The position numbers and the translations under genes were made by a program. A stretch of DNA of 64,000 bases from the NCBI RefSeq assembly GCF_008369915.1, contig NZ_VSRN01000001.1, forward strand, positions 3,716,501 through 3,780,500, written 5' to 3'. This document shows, piece by piece, positions 1-9,311 of the stretch. The stretch's first letter is position 1, and the number at the start of each line of letters is the position of its first letter. The stretch comes from Dyadobacter sp. UC 10. Its GTDB lineage: Bacteria; Bacteroidota; Bacteroidia; Cytophagales; Spirosomataceae. Under the pieces are notes generated by a model. The model ran no database searches, was not told the origin of the DNA, and was given only the letters and a program-made list of their open reading frames with translations.

Positions 1-561
1 AATTCTGAATATGCCAAAACGAAGCACCTGGCCGAGCTGGAAGTCTGGCGCGGTATTGCCGAGGGTTTGAATGCGGTCATCGTAAATCCGACATTGATCC
101 TGGGTGAAGGGGATTGGAAAAAAAGCAGCACACAGCTATTCAAGTATGTATATCAGGAGAAGCCGTTTTATACTGACGGGCTGGCCAACTATGTTGATGT
201 GCTGGATGTAGCCGAGATTGTCTTCCGTTTGATCAAATCCGATATTTCCGGAGAAAGATTTTTGCTGAATGCGGGGAGCATTTCTTACAAAAATCTGTTC
301 CATATGATTGCAGACAATATGAATAAGAAAAGGGCTTCTCTGCGAGTCGGGCCGGGCTTGGCGGGTGTGATCTGGCGGGTAGAGGCCGTGAGAACATTTC
401 TGCTCGGGACAAAACCTTTGATCACCAGAGAAACAGCACGTTCGGCGGCAAGAAAGGTCACATATAAGAACAACAAGGTCAAAAATGCGCTGCATTTCGA
501 GTTCCAGCCCATCGAGAAAACGGTCAAAAGAGTGAGCGAAAGATTGATTGGGAAGATTTGA
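1..561 (+). CDS. NAD-dependent epimerase/dehydratase (extended SDR), 3' part
   Basis: The reading frame is open from base 1, so the gene begins before the window and only about 186 C-terminal residues are seen. The visible part opens with Tyr-Ala-Lys-Thr-Lys, the YxxxK catalytic pair of short-chain dehydrogenases, followed by a VNPTLILGEGDW segment typical of extended SDR epimerases and dehydratases after the active site. The NAD-binding glycine motif must lie upstream. This family acts on nucleotide sugars, steroids or flavonoid-like substrates; the substrate cannot be read from this fragment. The first in-frame ATG (67) lies inside the fold and is not the start. The next gene follows on the same strand after 75 bases. 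Confidence 0.85.
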   Translation, partial: NSEYAKTKHLAELEVWRGIAEGLNAVIVNPTLILGEGDWKKSSTQLFKYVYQEKPFYTDGLANYVDVLDVAEIVFRLIKSDISGERFLLNAGSISYKNLFHMIADNMNKKRASLRVGPGLAGVIWRVEAVRTFLLGTKPLITRETARSAARKVTYKNNKVKNALHFEFQPIEKTVKRVSERLIGKI

Positions 562-636
562 AATGCGCGAAATAATTTTATATCTTTCTTTTATTAAAAT
601 GGTGCGCAAGCCCTCAATTCTAATCTAGCGGTCCGT

Positions 637-2043
637 ATGATGGAGAAAAATTTCGGGGAAAGAAAGGATTATATGAAGGAAACCTTGCTCAGGTTTGAAA
701 GAATGTTGAAGAATAGCGAGCCGGTTTTTTTCGATTTAGATACGTACGAGAAGGTTACCGTACATTACATAGAAAAGGGGGATTGGGAAAAAGCGTTCAG
801 GGCATGTGAGCTGGGACTGTCGGATTATCCCTATTCACTGGACCTGCTGCTGCACATGGTTCAGTTGCATTCCAACAGAGGAGAGCATGAGCAGGCCCAG
901 GAAATACTGGAAAGGGCATCGTTGTTCCATCCGGGAGATATTGAAATTTCTTTCATGCAGGTTGCAATTTCCAATATGATGGGAGAGTACGAAGAGGCAC
1001 TCGAATTACTGGAAAACCTGCTGCAGCGCGTCGATGACAAGGACGAGATTTATTTTCAGATCGGTCAGACCTATCAGAACTGGGGCAAATACGATGACGC
1101 GATCAAATATTACAAAAGGTCCCTCAGAAACAATCTGAACAATGAAAGTGCGCTTTACGAATTAGCGCATTGCCTTGACCTGGTAGGTCAGCTGGAAAGT
1201 CATCTTGATTATTACAATGAGCTGGTCGACCGGGACCCGTTTTCGCATCACGCATGGTATAACCTGGGCATCGCGTTCAGCAAGCTTGAGCGTTATGAGG
1301 ATGCAGTAAACGCCTACGAATACGCGACGCTAGTTAAAAGTGATTTTGCATCGGCGTTTTTCCAACTAGGCAATTCCTACATGAACCTCGAAAGGTTCGA
1401 AGAAGCAAAAGAGCAATATCTGAAAGCGATTGAACTCGAAGGGGAACAGCCTGAAACCTGCTGCTGCCTGGGCACTTGCTATGAAAAGCTCGGTGAATAC
1501 GAAACAGCGATCAAATACTACCGGCAGACCGTCAAACTGGATAATCAATGGGATGATGGCTGGTATGGTCTGGGCATTTGCTTCAGCGAACTCGGGCGTT
1601 GGTTCGAGGCTGTAGGGTTTTTACGTAAAGCGATCCAAATCACGGAGCTAAATCCTGACTATTGGCTTGCACTTGCCGAAACCGAATTTAAGGTAGGCAA
1701 TGTGGTATCAGCATTCGAAGCGTTTGAAAAGGCAGCTGAAATTGAGCCATCAAACCCCGATATTTGGTTAAAATGGTCCCACGTGCTTTTCGAGCAGGGG
1801 AATTATGCCCGGGCTTGCGACCTGCTTCAGGCAGCGATTGACGAAATGCCGGAGGAAGGGGATCTCTATTACAGAATGGCTGTTTATCAGATTCATGGCG
1901 GTCAATACCGGGAGGCATTGGTCAATCTTGAAATAGGCCTCACACTGGATTACGACGGACACGCCCAGTTGTTTGAATTTTTTCCCGATCTCGAAAAGCA
2001 AAAGGCACTTTTCAGGATCATAGAGCAATACCGGGAGAAATAG
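637..2043 (+). CDS. tetratricopeptide repeat protein, cytoplasmic
   Basis: A 468-residue protein made almost wholly of TPR units of about 34 residues, seen as recurring W-x-x-L-G-x-x, A-x-x-x-Y and P-x-x motifs from about residue 45 to the end. It has no signal peptide or membrane segment, so it is probably a cytoplasmic scaffold that binds protein partners; the partner is unknown. A second in-frame ATG at 673 follows a purine-rich stretch (AAAGGA) and may be the true start, which would remove 12 residues. It ends 7 bases before the stop of the convergent glycosyltransferase gene, with no obvious terminator between them. Confidence 0.85.
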   Translation: MMEKNFGERKDYMKETLLRFERMLKNSEPVFFDLDTYEKVTVHYIEKGDWEKAFRACELGLSDYPYSLDLLLHMVQLHSNRGEHEQAQEILERASLFHPGDIEISFMQVAISNMMGEYEEALELLENLLQRVDDKDEIYFQIGQTYQNWGKYDDAIKYYKRSLRNNLNNESALYELAHCLDLVGQLESHLDYYNELVDRDPFSHHAWYNLGIAFSKLERYEDAVNAYEYATLVKSDFASAFFQLGNSYMNLERFEEAKEQYLKAIELEGEQPETCCCLGTCYEKLGEYETAIKYYRQTVKLDNQWDDGWYGLGICFSELGRWFEAVGFLRKAIQITELNPDYWLALAETEFKVGNVVSAFEAFEKAAEIEPSNPDIWLKWSHVLFEQGNYARACDLLQAAIDEMPEEGDLYYRMAVYQIHGGQYREALVNLEIGLTLDYDGHAQLFEFFPDLEKQKALFRIIEQYREK

Positions 2044-2050
2044 GAAAGAG

Positions 2051-3172
2051 CTACTGGGCGATTTTCTTGTAAAGATCCGAAAGCTGCGCAGCTATTTTCT
2101 GGGCCTCAAATTGCTCAATGTGGCGTTTCCCGGCTTCTACCAAATCATATCTCAGAGAATGGTCAGTCAGCAAACGGTTTAGTTGGTGGCTGACCTCTTC
2201 TGTTTTTAGGGGATTCGCATACAGGCCGCCAGCCCCGCCTGCTTCTTCCAGGCAGGAACCTCTTGCTGACAATACGGGGGTTTCACTGTGTAAAGCTTCC
2301 AGAATTGGTATCCCGAACCCTTCGTAAACTGAAATATAAGCGAAAACCTCTGCTCGCTGATAAATAGCCGGAAGGTGTTCGGAAGGAACATTTTGAAGAA
2401 TCTTTACCCGGTTTTGAAGTTTGTATTTGGCGATTGTTTCATTGATTTTATTTAAATAACCCGTAGGTTTTCCAATTAAAATCAGGCAAGAATCCTTTTG
2501 ATCAATACCGGCAAATGCTTCTACCAGCCGATGCTGGTTTTTCCGTTCCTCCAAGGTACCCACGCACAAAACGTAGGGCATTTGGATATCATAAAGTGCC
2601 AGGATTTCGTCTCTCGCAGCCTGTGGTAAAATGTTTCTGAAAATCGGGCTGCAATCCTGATAGATTACGTCAATTTTGTGATTTTCAACTTTATATAATT
2701 CAACTAAATCACGTTTAGTCTGCTCGCTTACTGCTATGACCCGATCTGCGCGATCGCAGGCCGATCGGAACTTGTGGCGATAAATCAAGCGGTCGGCCGG
2801 CTTGAAGAGGTGGGGTAGCTTTTCGAATATAAGGTCGTGAATTGTTACGACCGAACTAATATTCCTGTGAGCTAGTCCGAGCGGAATTTCATTACTCAGC
2901 CCGTGAAAAACCTGGATGCCTTCTTTGCTCAACTGGCTGGAAATGTTAGCATAACGCCAGTATGACGAGAGCTGTTTATCAAGCCAGGATTCAGGAAGCC
3001 TGACCGCCTCTACGGGGAAAGAAGGAAACAGATTTTGCTTGTTTTTAGGCGTGTAGGCAAAGTATTCGTTTTGATCTTCATAACGCGTCAGCGCTTCGAG
3101 GACAAATCTGCTATAATTTCCAAGACCAGTTTTATTGGCAAAGGCCCGCTTGGCGTCAAATCCGATACGCAT
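2051..3172 (-). CDS. glycosyltransferase family 4 (GT-B fold)
   Basis: About 373 residues. I place the start at the ATG at 3172, giving MRIGFDAKRAF and a glycine-rich N-terminal loop (NKTGLGNYS) typical of retaining GT-B enzymes; the open frame upstream of it encodes nothing recognisable. The C-terminal Rossmann half carries YVLCVGTLEERKN and the donor-binding E-x7-E motif in EGFGIPILEAL. Such enzymes transfer a sugar from a nucleotide or lipid donor during glycan, capsule or glycolipid assembly. Acceptor and donor are unknown. It is divergent from the M16 peptidase gene, with 89 bases between start codons. Confidence 0.88.
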   Translation of the reverse strand: MRIGFDAKRAFANKTGLGNYSRFVLEALTRYEDQNEYFAYTPKNKQNLFPSFPVEAVRLPESWLDKQLSSYWRYANISSQLSKEGIQVFHGLSNEIPLGLAHRNISSVVTIHDLIFEKLPHLFKPADRLIYRHKFRSACDRADRVIAVSEQTKRDLVELYKVENHKIDVIYQDCSPIFRNILPQAARDEILALYDIQMPYVLCVGTLEERKNQHRLVEAFAGIDQKDSCLILIGKPTGYLNKINETIAKYKLQNRVKILQNVPSEHLPAIYQRAEVFAYISVYEGFGIPILEALHSETPVLSARGSCLEEAGGAGGLYANPLKTEEVSHQLNRLLTDHSLRYDLVEAGKRHIEQFEAQKIAAQLSDLYKKIAQ

Positions 3173-3261
3173 AAATGTCGATGCAAGGGTTTCCGGGCAA
3201 AAGTCCGTATTTTTGTGGATACCGCCGAAAATTATTGGCGCGTATTTTGTGTTATCAAGGA

Positions 3262-4551
3262 ATGAAGAGAAATAACGTTCGCAAGCGGGGAAACCCGAAA
3301 ACATCTTCCCTCTCGCTAACAGAAGAATATCAGACACATACGCTTGCCAATGGGATCAGGATCGCGCACAAGCAGGTCCCTTACACGCAAATAGCGCATT
3401 GCGGCATCATGCTGGATATTGGTAGCCGGGATGAAATGCCGAATCAGCAAGGTCTGGCTCACTTTTGGGAACATATGGCGTTCAAAGGCACTGAAAAACG
3501 CAGTTCTTACCATATCATCAATCGGCTCGAAAATGTAGGTGGCGAGCTCAATGCTTATACCACTAAGGAAAAAATCTGTTTTCACGCCTCCGTTCTCGAT
3601 GATCATTTCGAAAAAGCGATGGAGCTTTTAACGGACATTACATTTAATTCGATTTTTCCTGAGAAGCAAATAGAGCGTGAGCGGAATGTGATTTTAGAGG
3701 AAATGTCGATGTATATTGACTCACCGGAAGATGCGATCCAGGATGATTTTGACCAGCTTGTTTTTCCGGACCATGCATTGGGAAACAATATTCTTGGCAT
3801 AACCGAAACGGTTAATTCCTTTACCAGAGAAGACCTGTTTAAGTTTATCCAGGATAATATCGATACGGAACGGATAGTTGTTTCCTCTGTGAGCAGGCTG
3901 CCATTTTCAAAGGTAATACGCGTCGCAGAAAAATACATGGGAAGTGTTCCTTCTAAAAAGACAACAAGGGTACGTCAGGCGCCGGTTTCTTACGTACCGG
4001 TTCAGCAGCAGAAGGAGCGCTCAATTTCTCAGGCGCAATGTGCCATGGGGCAGCCGGCTTATGCACTCGGAGATGATCGCAGGCTTCCATTTTTTATGCT
4101 GGTCAACTTGCTAGGTGGTCCGGGAATGAACTCGCGCTTCAACCTCTCACTGCGCGAAAAGTACGGGTTTGTTTACTCCATCGAAGGAAATTACACACCT
4201 TACCTGGACACAGGTTTTATGGGGATTTTCTTCGGTACTGAAAAAAAACAGCTGAATAAAAGTATCTCGCTGATCCACAAAGAGCTAAAAAAAGTAAGGG
4301 AAGTTCCTCTTTCTGTTTTACAGCTCCATCAGACAAAGGTTCAATTAATGGGTCAGCTGGCCATGTCGGAAGAAAGCAATATGAGTTTTATGCTGATGAT
4401 GGCAAAGAGCCTGCTGGATACCGGCAGGGTTGACTCGCTTCCGGAAATTTTTTCTGAAATAGAGCAAATCACTTCGGGACAGTTGCAGGATATTGCTCAG
4501 GAAATGTTCAATGAACAGAATTTTAGCTACCTGACATTCCTGCCTGAATAA
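3262..4551 (+). CDS. M16 family zinc metallopeptidase
   Basis: About 430 residues from the ATG at 3262; the frame is open further upstream but that part is not conserved-looking and overlaps the divergent gene's promoter region. The inverted zinc motif HxxEH is present as H67-F-W-E70-H71, with the distal glutamate in RNVILEEMSMY about 76 residues later, so the enzyme should be active. M16B peptidases (mitochondrial processing peptidase-like, PqqL-like) cleave peptides inside a clam-shell chamber formed by two homologous halves or subunits. No signal peptide is evident. A second M16 gene lies 1 kb away on the other strand and could be its partner. A terminator hairpin follows at about 4571. 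Confidence 0.9.
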   Translation: MKRNNVRKRGNPKTSSLSLTEEYQTHTLANGIRIAHKQVPYTQIAHCGIMLDIGSRDEMPNQQGLAHFWEHMAFKGTEKRSSYHIINRLENVGGELNAYTTKEKICFHASVLDDHFEKAMELLTDITFNSIFPEKQIERERNVILEEMSMYIDSPEDAIQDDFDQLVFPDHALGNNILGITETVNSFTREDLFKFIQDNIDTERIVVSSVSRLPFSKVIRVAEKYMGSVPSKKTTRVRQAPVSYVPVQQQKERSISQAQCAMGQPAYALGDDRRLPFFMLVNLLGGPGMNSRFNLSLREKYGFVYSIEGNYTPYLDTGFMGIFFGTEKKQLNKSISLIHKELKKVREVPLSVLQLHQTKVQLMGQLAMSEESNMSFMLMMAKSLLDTGRVDSLPEIFSEIEQITSGQLQDIAQEMFNEQNFSYLTFLPE

Positions 4552-4570
4552 TTTGTTTGAATATGCTACC

Positions 4571-4602
4571 AAGGCCGTCGCGAAACCGATGGCCTTTTTT
4601 TG
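4571..4602 (+). terminator. rho-independent terminator after the M16 gene
   Basis: Stem AAGGCC-TCG paired with CGA-GGCCTT (one bulge or mismatch), followed by a run of seven T residues. It lies 20 bases after the stop codon of the peptidase. Confidence 0.75.
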
Positions 4603-4674
4603 TTTAAAGGCAACTGGCCTGTTTAAAGTAAAAACGAGTAAATTAATCACAGGTCTGACCATTCGTTAATTCCT

Positions 4675-5625
4675 ATGATAAAAACCTCTTTCTTACTCGT
4701 TCTTGCCACATTATGTATTGTTTCCTGTACCACTAATACAGAAAAACAGGAAGTGAAAAATCGCTTTCCCAAAAAGCTGGTGAGCTTCGAACCTTATAGG
4801 GGCAACCCTGTTTTTGCAGGAACTGCCGATTCAGCCACGTGGGATGAAAAGATCAGGGAGAGAGGGTTTATCTTGAAGGAAGACAGTACTTATTTTATGT
4901 GGTACACCGGCTACAAAAATAGCACTGGCGACCAGATCAAGTATCTCGGACTGGCTACTTCGCCGGATGGTATATCCTGGAAGAGGTTCAGAGACAAGCC
5001 AATACATACGTCGATCTGGGTTGAGGATATGTGTGTAGTCAAATCGGGCGGCCAGTATTATATGTTTGCTGAAAGTAAAGATGACGTCGCCCATTTGCTG
5101 ACTTCAAGTGACAAGATCAATTGGACGGATCGCGGCGGACTGGATATACGCCTTAAAGACGGGAAACCAATTTCAACAGGACCACGTGGGACACCAGCCG
5201 TTTGGAAAGAAGAGGATACCTGGTATCTGTTCTACGAACGAAACGATGTGGCTGTCTGGCTTGCAACTTCGAAAGATATGAAGACCTGGACAAACGTGCA
5301 GGACGAGCCGGTTCTGAATACAGGCCCTGAAAAATACGATCAGTTTGCCGTTGCGATGAACCAGATTATCAAATACAATGGCCTGTATTATGCTTATTAC
5401 CATGCCTCTGCATTTAAAGACTGGCGGGAATGGTCAACGAATGTTGCAGTATCCGAAGATTTGCTGCATTGGCAAAAATACCCGGGAAACCCGATCATCC
5501 GGGATAATAGGTCCAGCGGTATACTGGTCCCCGATGGATCGGCTTACCGGATGTACACCATGCATCCGGATGTGAACCTGTATTACCCTTCCGACACAGC
5601 AAGAAATCGAGAAGTATTTCCCTGA
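4675..5625 (+). CDS. exported lipoprotein with five-bladed propeller glycosidase-like fold
   Basis: 316 residues. The N-terminus is a lipoprotein signal (hydrophobic stretch then IVSC, lipidated Cys18). The rest shows repeated motifs such as FMWYTGY, LGLATSPDGISWKR, YYMFAESKDD, LATSKDMKTWT and VAVSEDLLHWQKYPGNPI, the blade signature of GH43/GH117/GH130-type five-bladed beta-propellers. Members hydrolyse or phosphorolyse plant, algal or mannan glycans at the cell surface. I cannot assign a substrate or prove the catalytic acids. It lies between two M16 peptidase genes, and its stop codon directly abuts the stop codon of the convergent second peptidase. Confidence 0.75.
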   Translation: MIKTSFLLVLATLCIVSCTTNTEKQEVKNRFPKKLVSFEPYRGNPVFAGTADSATWDEKIRERGFILKEDSTYFMWYTGYKNSTGDQIKYLGLATSPDGISWKRFRDKPIHTSIWVEDMCVVKSGGQYYMFAESKDDVAHLLTSSDKINWTDRGGLDIRLKDGKPISTGPRGTPAVWKEEDTWYLFYERNDVAVWLATSKDMKTWTNVQDEPVLNTGPEKYDQFAVAMNQIIKYNGLYYAYYHASAFKDWREWSTNVAVSEDLLHWQKYPGNPIIRDNRSSGILVPDGSAYRMYTMHPDVNLYYPSDTARNREVFP

Positions 5626-6882
5626 CTAAGCGGTAGCAATTTCTTTCGAATCGACTCTGTAGAACAGGGTAGACCCGTTCGCAGGGTTCAAAATATTTCT
5701 TGCAGCCGTGTGCAGATCATTAACCGTCAGATCTCTGATGATCTCTGCGTCCTGATTAGCCCAGTCGACATTACCGGCATTAGCTGCGAATGCAAGGTTC
5801 ATGGCGCGGTTCAGCAATTCTACCTCAGAAAATGCAAGCGAGGCCTCCGACTGGTTCTTAACCTTGGTCACTTCCTCCTCAGTTGGGCCAAATTCTATAA
5901 TTTCCTGTAAAACTTCGTTAACTGCCTGATCTGCATCTTCCAGGCTTACACCCGGGTTCAGGTTTCCCTTAATCAGCAACAGGCCCGGATCCAGGGACGA
6001 GGTGATACTGGCATTAACACTATTGAAAAGTGATTTCTCTTTCAACAATTGCTGGTAAAGTCTTGAAGATTTGCCTCTTCCCAGTACATCGCTCAGCAGA
6101 TCGGCAGCGTAAAATCCATCCTCGTACCTGCCGGGCATATGAAATACTTTGATAAGTGAATTCAGGGGAACGGCAGCTGACGTTTCAAGATGTCTTGCCG
6201 CAGTTTGTACCGGTTCTTTCGGAATATTCCGCACATAAGGCGCGCCGGACGGAATATTGCCAAACCATTTTTCGGCCAAATGCTGCACCTGCTCAAAAGT
6301 AACGGCACCGGCTACGACCATGATTGCATTATTGGGCCTGTAAAAGCGGAAAAAGAAATCCTGGACATCAGTCATCGTGGCGCGTTCAATATGCTCGATA
6401 TCCTTACCGATCGTTGCCCAGCGATAGGGGTGTTCTTTATATGCCAGTGGCCTTAATTTGAGCCACATATCGCCGTACGGCTGATTGAGGTAACGTTGTT
6501 TGAATTCTTCAATGACTACTTTCCGCTGTACTTCCAATACATTCGGGTCAAAGGAAAGACTTAACATGCGATCGGATTCCAGCCAGAATGCAGTTTCTAC
6601 ATTGTCGGCCGGCAACGTAATGTAGTAATTGGTAATATCAGGAGATGTAAAAGCGTTGTTCTCGCCGCCTACGTTCTGGACAGGAATATCGTAGTTCGGA
6701 ATATTTTTCGATCCGCCAAACATCAGGTGCTCAAACAAGTGCGCAAAGCCAGTTCGTTCTTCATCCTCATCCCTCGAACCCACATTGTACAGGATATTGA
6801 CAGCCGCCATTGGAGTTGAAAAATCTTCATGCACAAATACTTTCAGGCCGTTTTCCAGCGTAAACTGCTTATAGCGAATCAT
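5626..6882 (-). CDS. M16 family zinc metallopeptidase
   Basis: About 418 residues from the ATG at 6882 (MIRYKQFTLENGLKVFVHED), which gives the classical M16 N-terminus; an upstream ATG at 6954 would add 24 poorly supported residues. The zinc motif HxxEH is intact as H48-L-F-E51-H52, with the distal glutamate in VVIEEFKQRY. No signal peptide is seen. It resembles bacterial processing-peptidase-like proteins that pair with a second M16 chain. Its stop codon abuts, with no spacer, the stop codon of the convergent lipoprotein gene. Confidence 0.9.
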   Translation of the reverse strand: MIRYKQFTLENGLKVFVHEDFSTPMAAVNILYNVGSRDEDEERTGFAHLFEHLMFGGSKNIPNYDIPVQNVGGENNAFTSPDITNYYITLPADNVETAFWLESDRMLSLSFDPNVLEVQRKVVIEEFKQRYLNQPYGDMWLKLRPLAYKEHPYRWATIGKDIEHIERATMTDVQDFFFRFYRPNNAIMVVAGAVTFEQVQHLAEKWFGNIPSGAPYVRNIPKEPVQTAARHLETSAAVPLNSLIKVFHMPGRYEDGFYAADLLSDVLGRGKSSRLYQQLLKEKSLFNSVNASITSSLDPGLLLIKGNLNPGVSLEDADQAVNEVLQEIIEFGPTEEEVTKVKNQSEASLAFSEVELLNRAMNLAFAANAGNVDWANQDAEIIRDLTVNDLHTAARNILNPANGSTLFYRVDSKEIATA

Positions 6883-7026
6883 AATAGTCGATCTAACGAA
6901 ATTTTTACAAAAACTTGAAGGCTTATTTAACCCGCGACAGAAACCCATCACCACTAAATAGGGTTATAAACAAAGCTAATGTTCAGTTGGGATACCACCA
7001 AACCGTTTGAGTTAATAGTCGTTGTC

Positions 7027-8142
7027 ATGCAGTATATCCTACATTTCCTGTTTATAATTCTTTGTTCTCACTACTCAACCGACTCGAATGCCCAGCTTCT
7101 GAATGATCCTGTATCGCTTAAAAATGTTCAGGCAAGTCTAGATAAAATCTACAACTATGAGTTTGAAGAGGCCAGGACCACGATCAGTCTGGTAGAGAAA
7201 AAGTATCCCAATCACCCGGTTTCCCATCTTCTCGATTCATTTATACTGTTTTGGAAATACCTGCCTATCAAGGACAATCCGGTGCGGTCCAAAGAGTATA
7301 TGCATAAGCTCAATCAATGCCTGGACGCGATCAATAAAAAGTATGGGAAGAATAGCCTTGACCCGGAAGCGGTATTTTACACCATGGTTGCGCGGGGTTA
7401 TATGGCAATGCTCTATAATTATCGTGGAGAAATGATGAATGCGGCAGGAGAGGGGAAGAAGGCTTACAATGCATTTGTGGAGGGGCTGAAACTGATCCAG
7501 AAGAATCCGGAGTTTTACTTCACCTCAGGCATGTATAACTATTATGTGGAAGTGTACCCGGAGGAGCATCCCATCGTAAAACCGCTACTCGTATTTTTCA
7601 AAAGCGGTGACAAGGCGCTGGGACTTAAACAAATGGATATCGCCACGAAACAGGGCACTATCACACGTGCCGAGTCTAACTTTTATATTTCTCATGTTTA
7701 TTTGAAATACGAGTCACGGCCAGACAAAGCGGTAGGGTATATGGAAAAGCTGGTAGACCTTTACCCGAAGAACCCCATTTTTCGAATGAAGCATGTCGAA
7801 GCCCTGATATTGTCCGGTAAGTACGAGGAGGCACGTAAGGAGGTTGCTGATCTTAGAAAAATCAACGCAGGATTTTATCCGGCCGCATGGCGAACATTTC
7901 AGGGGATCATAGAAGAGAAGGGCGAAAAGAACGATGCGGTGGCGCAAAAAGAGTATTTGTTGGCGCTGAAAACACCGCACGACGCACAATACACCAAGGA
8001 GTACCACGCATTGGCTTACGCCGGATTGGCGAGAATTGCCGCTCGTGCAGGTAATAAATCGAAAGCCAAAGAATACTATAAGAAATGTCTGGACAAGGCG
8101 GAATACCGGTCTGTGATCAAAGAAGCCAAGGATTTCAAATAG
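7027..8142 (+). CDS. exported TPR-like protein of unknown role
   Basis: About 371 residues from the ATG at 7027, chosen because MQYILHFLFIILC followed by SNAQ makes a clean Sec signal peptide; an ATG at 6979 adds 16 residues ahead of it. The mature protein is helical with TPR-like units (LDKIYNYEFEEARTTI, PEFYFTSGMYNYYVEVYPEEHP, KYEEARKEVADLRKINAG, AGNKSKAKEYYKKCLD). It is probably a periplasmic scaffold. The stop codon is 2 bases from the stop codon of the convergent amidohydrolase gene, with no terminator between them. Confidence 0.75.
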   Translation: MQYILHFLFIILCSHYSTDSNAQLLNDPVSLKNVQASLDKIYNYEFEEARTTISLVEKKYPNHPVSHLLDSFILFWKYLPIKDNPVRSKEYMHKLNQCLDAINKKYGKNSLDPEAVFYTMVARGYMAMLYNYRGEMMNAAGEGKKAYNAFVEGLKLIQKNPEFYFTSGMYNYYVEVYPEEHPIVKPLLVFFKSGDKALGLKQMDIATKQGTITRAESNFYISHVYLKYESRPDKAVGYMEKLVDLYPKNPIFRMKHVEALILSGKYEEARKEVADLRKINAGFYPAAWRTFQGIIEEKGEKNDAVAQKEYLLALKTPHDAQYTKEYHALAYAGLARIAARAGNKSKAKEYYKKCLDKAEYRSVIKEAKDFK

Positions 8143-8144
8143 CG

Positions 8145-9278
8145 CTATTTCGGAAAGAGACTTTTATCGAGCCCTGGAATGATTTTCAGGGCGTTTTTAT
8201 AATAAAGCTTTTTCAATACTTCGTCAGACAGGCCCATTCCATACATTCTCCAAAATGCGTGGTACTTCTTGTGGTATGGGAAATATTCGTCTTCGGTTTC
8301 CAGAACGCGGAAGTAAGTCGCATATTCGGAAGGAACCCAGCTATCCTTGCCGAACAATACCCGGTCCTGATATTTGTCAAAAAACTTCTTCGCTGTACGT
8401 GGCTGGCGGCCCAATTCCGCTATAACCGCGCCGATCTCCACATACATATTCGGGAATACAACCATCAGGCTGTCCAGTTTTTTGAGATTATTGGGATACC
8501 AGCCCATATGCGCATTGATGAATGTCGTCTTTGGATTCTTACGGAAAATTTGGTGTTGTTCCGCGATCAGAGAGTCAAATGGAACAGGGTCATTGGCGCC
8601 GCGCCTTCTGCCCGGATGTGTTTTTAGTTCCAGCCACCGTTCATTGTAACGGTCCATTGGATCCCAAAATGAGGGTACGTCGGCTGTGTGAATCAGGACA
8701 GGAATACCCAGCTCTCCGCATTTCTGCCAGACCGGCTGCAATCTTGGATCGCTCACGGCAACCCGGTTTCCTTTATCATCCTTGATGCCGCTGAAGCCTA
8801 GGCTTTTGTAGATTTTCAGGCCTTTCGCCCCCATTTTCACATCTTCCTCCAACTGCTTCACCGCTTTTTCACTCCAGTCGGCATTCCCAAAGCCTTTGAA
8901 TTGAAGGTTTGTGAAAATCGCAATACGTTTGGGCTCGTTCCTAGCCACATTTTCAAGCGAGCCTTTCAGTGTTGCAGTACCTTCGCTCCATTCCTGGCTC
9001 CATCCTCTGCCGCTCAGATTGACCATGATGCCCATATTGAGATCATCCATTTGCTTCACGAGTCCTTTCAGGTCCTGGTTAGCCATCTGATACTGATGAT
9101 TGTGGACGTCGATAAAAGGGAATTTAGCTCTCTTCAAAGGATGCTCTTCGACTTTCAAAGTAGAAATAGGATCGTATTCTTCAAAGCCTAGCGGCTGTGT
9201 GACTTGCGATGGTTCCTGTGCTTTGCAGCTGAAAATAATGGTTATAAGAAGGCTTAGTGGCAGAAAAAGGGTTTTCAT
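8145..9278 (-). CDS. amidohydrolase-family lipoprotein
   Basis: 377 residues with a lipoprotein signal (FSC, lipidated Cys18). The mature part is an amidohydrolase-2 type TIM barrel: metal ligands in FIDVHNHQ (H59 and H61), later histidines in VLIHTADVP and FINAHMGW, and a C-terminal DRVLFGKDSWVP strand that carries the usual acidic ligand. Relatives hydrolyse or decarboxylate small ring compounds or lactones; the substrate is unknown. It is 33 bases downstream of ispF on the same strand, so it may be the last gene of the sigma/anti-sigma/ispF run. Confidence 0.85.
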   Translation of the reverse strand: MKTLFLPLSLLITIIFSCKAQEPSQVTQPLGFEEYDPISTLKVEEHPLKRAKFPFIDVHNHQYQMANQDLKGLVKQMDDLNMGIMVNLSGRGWSQEWSEGTATLKGSLENVARNEPKRIAIFTNLQFKGFGNADWSEKAVKQLEEDVKMGAKGLKIYKSLGFSGIKDDKGNRVAVSDPRLQPVWQKCGELGIPVLIHTADVPSFWDPMDRYNERWLELKTHPGRRRGANDPVPFDSLIAEQHQIFRKNPKTTFINAHMGWYPNNLKKLDSLMVVFPNMYVEIGAVIAELGRQPRTAKKFFDKYQDRVLFGKDSWVPSEYATYFRVLETEDEYFPYHKKYHAFWRMYGMGLSDEVLKKLYYKNALKIIPGLDKSLFPK

Positions 9279-9311
9279 CGGGTTCTAAAAATGTCGTGGT
9301 TCGTCAGGTAG

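Noticed and set aside
8085..8627. Long plus-strand open frame opposite the amidohydrolase gene
   Set aside because: It has no start context, no domain wording and lies wholly over a well-supported gene on the other strand.
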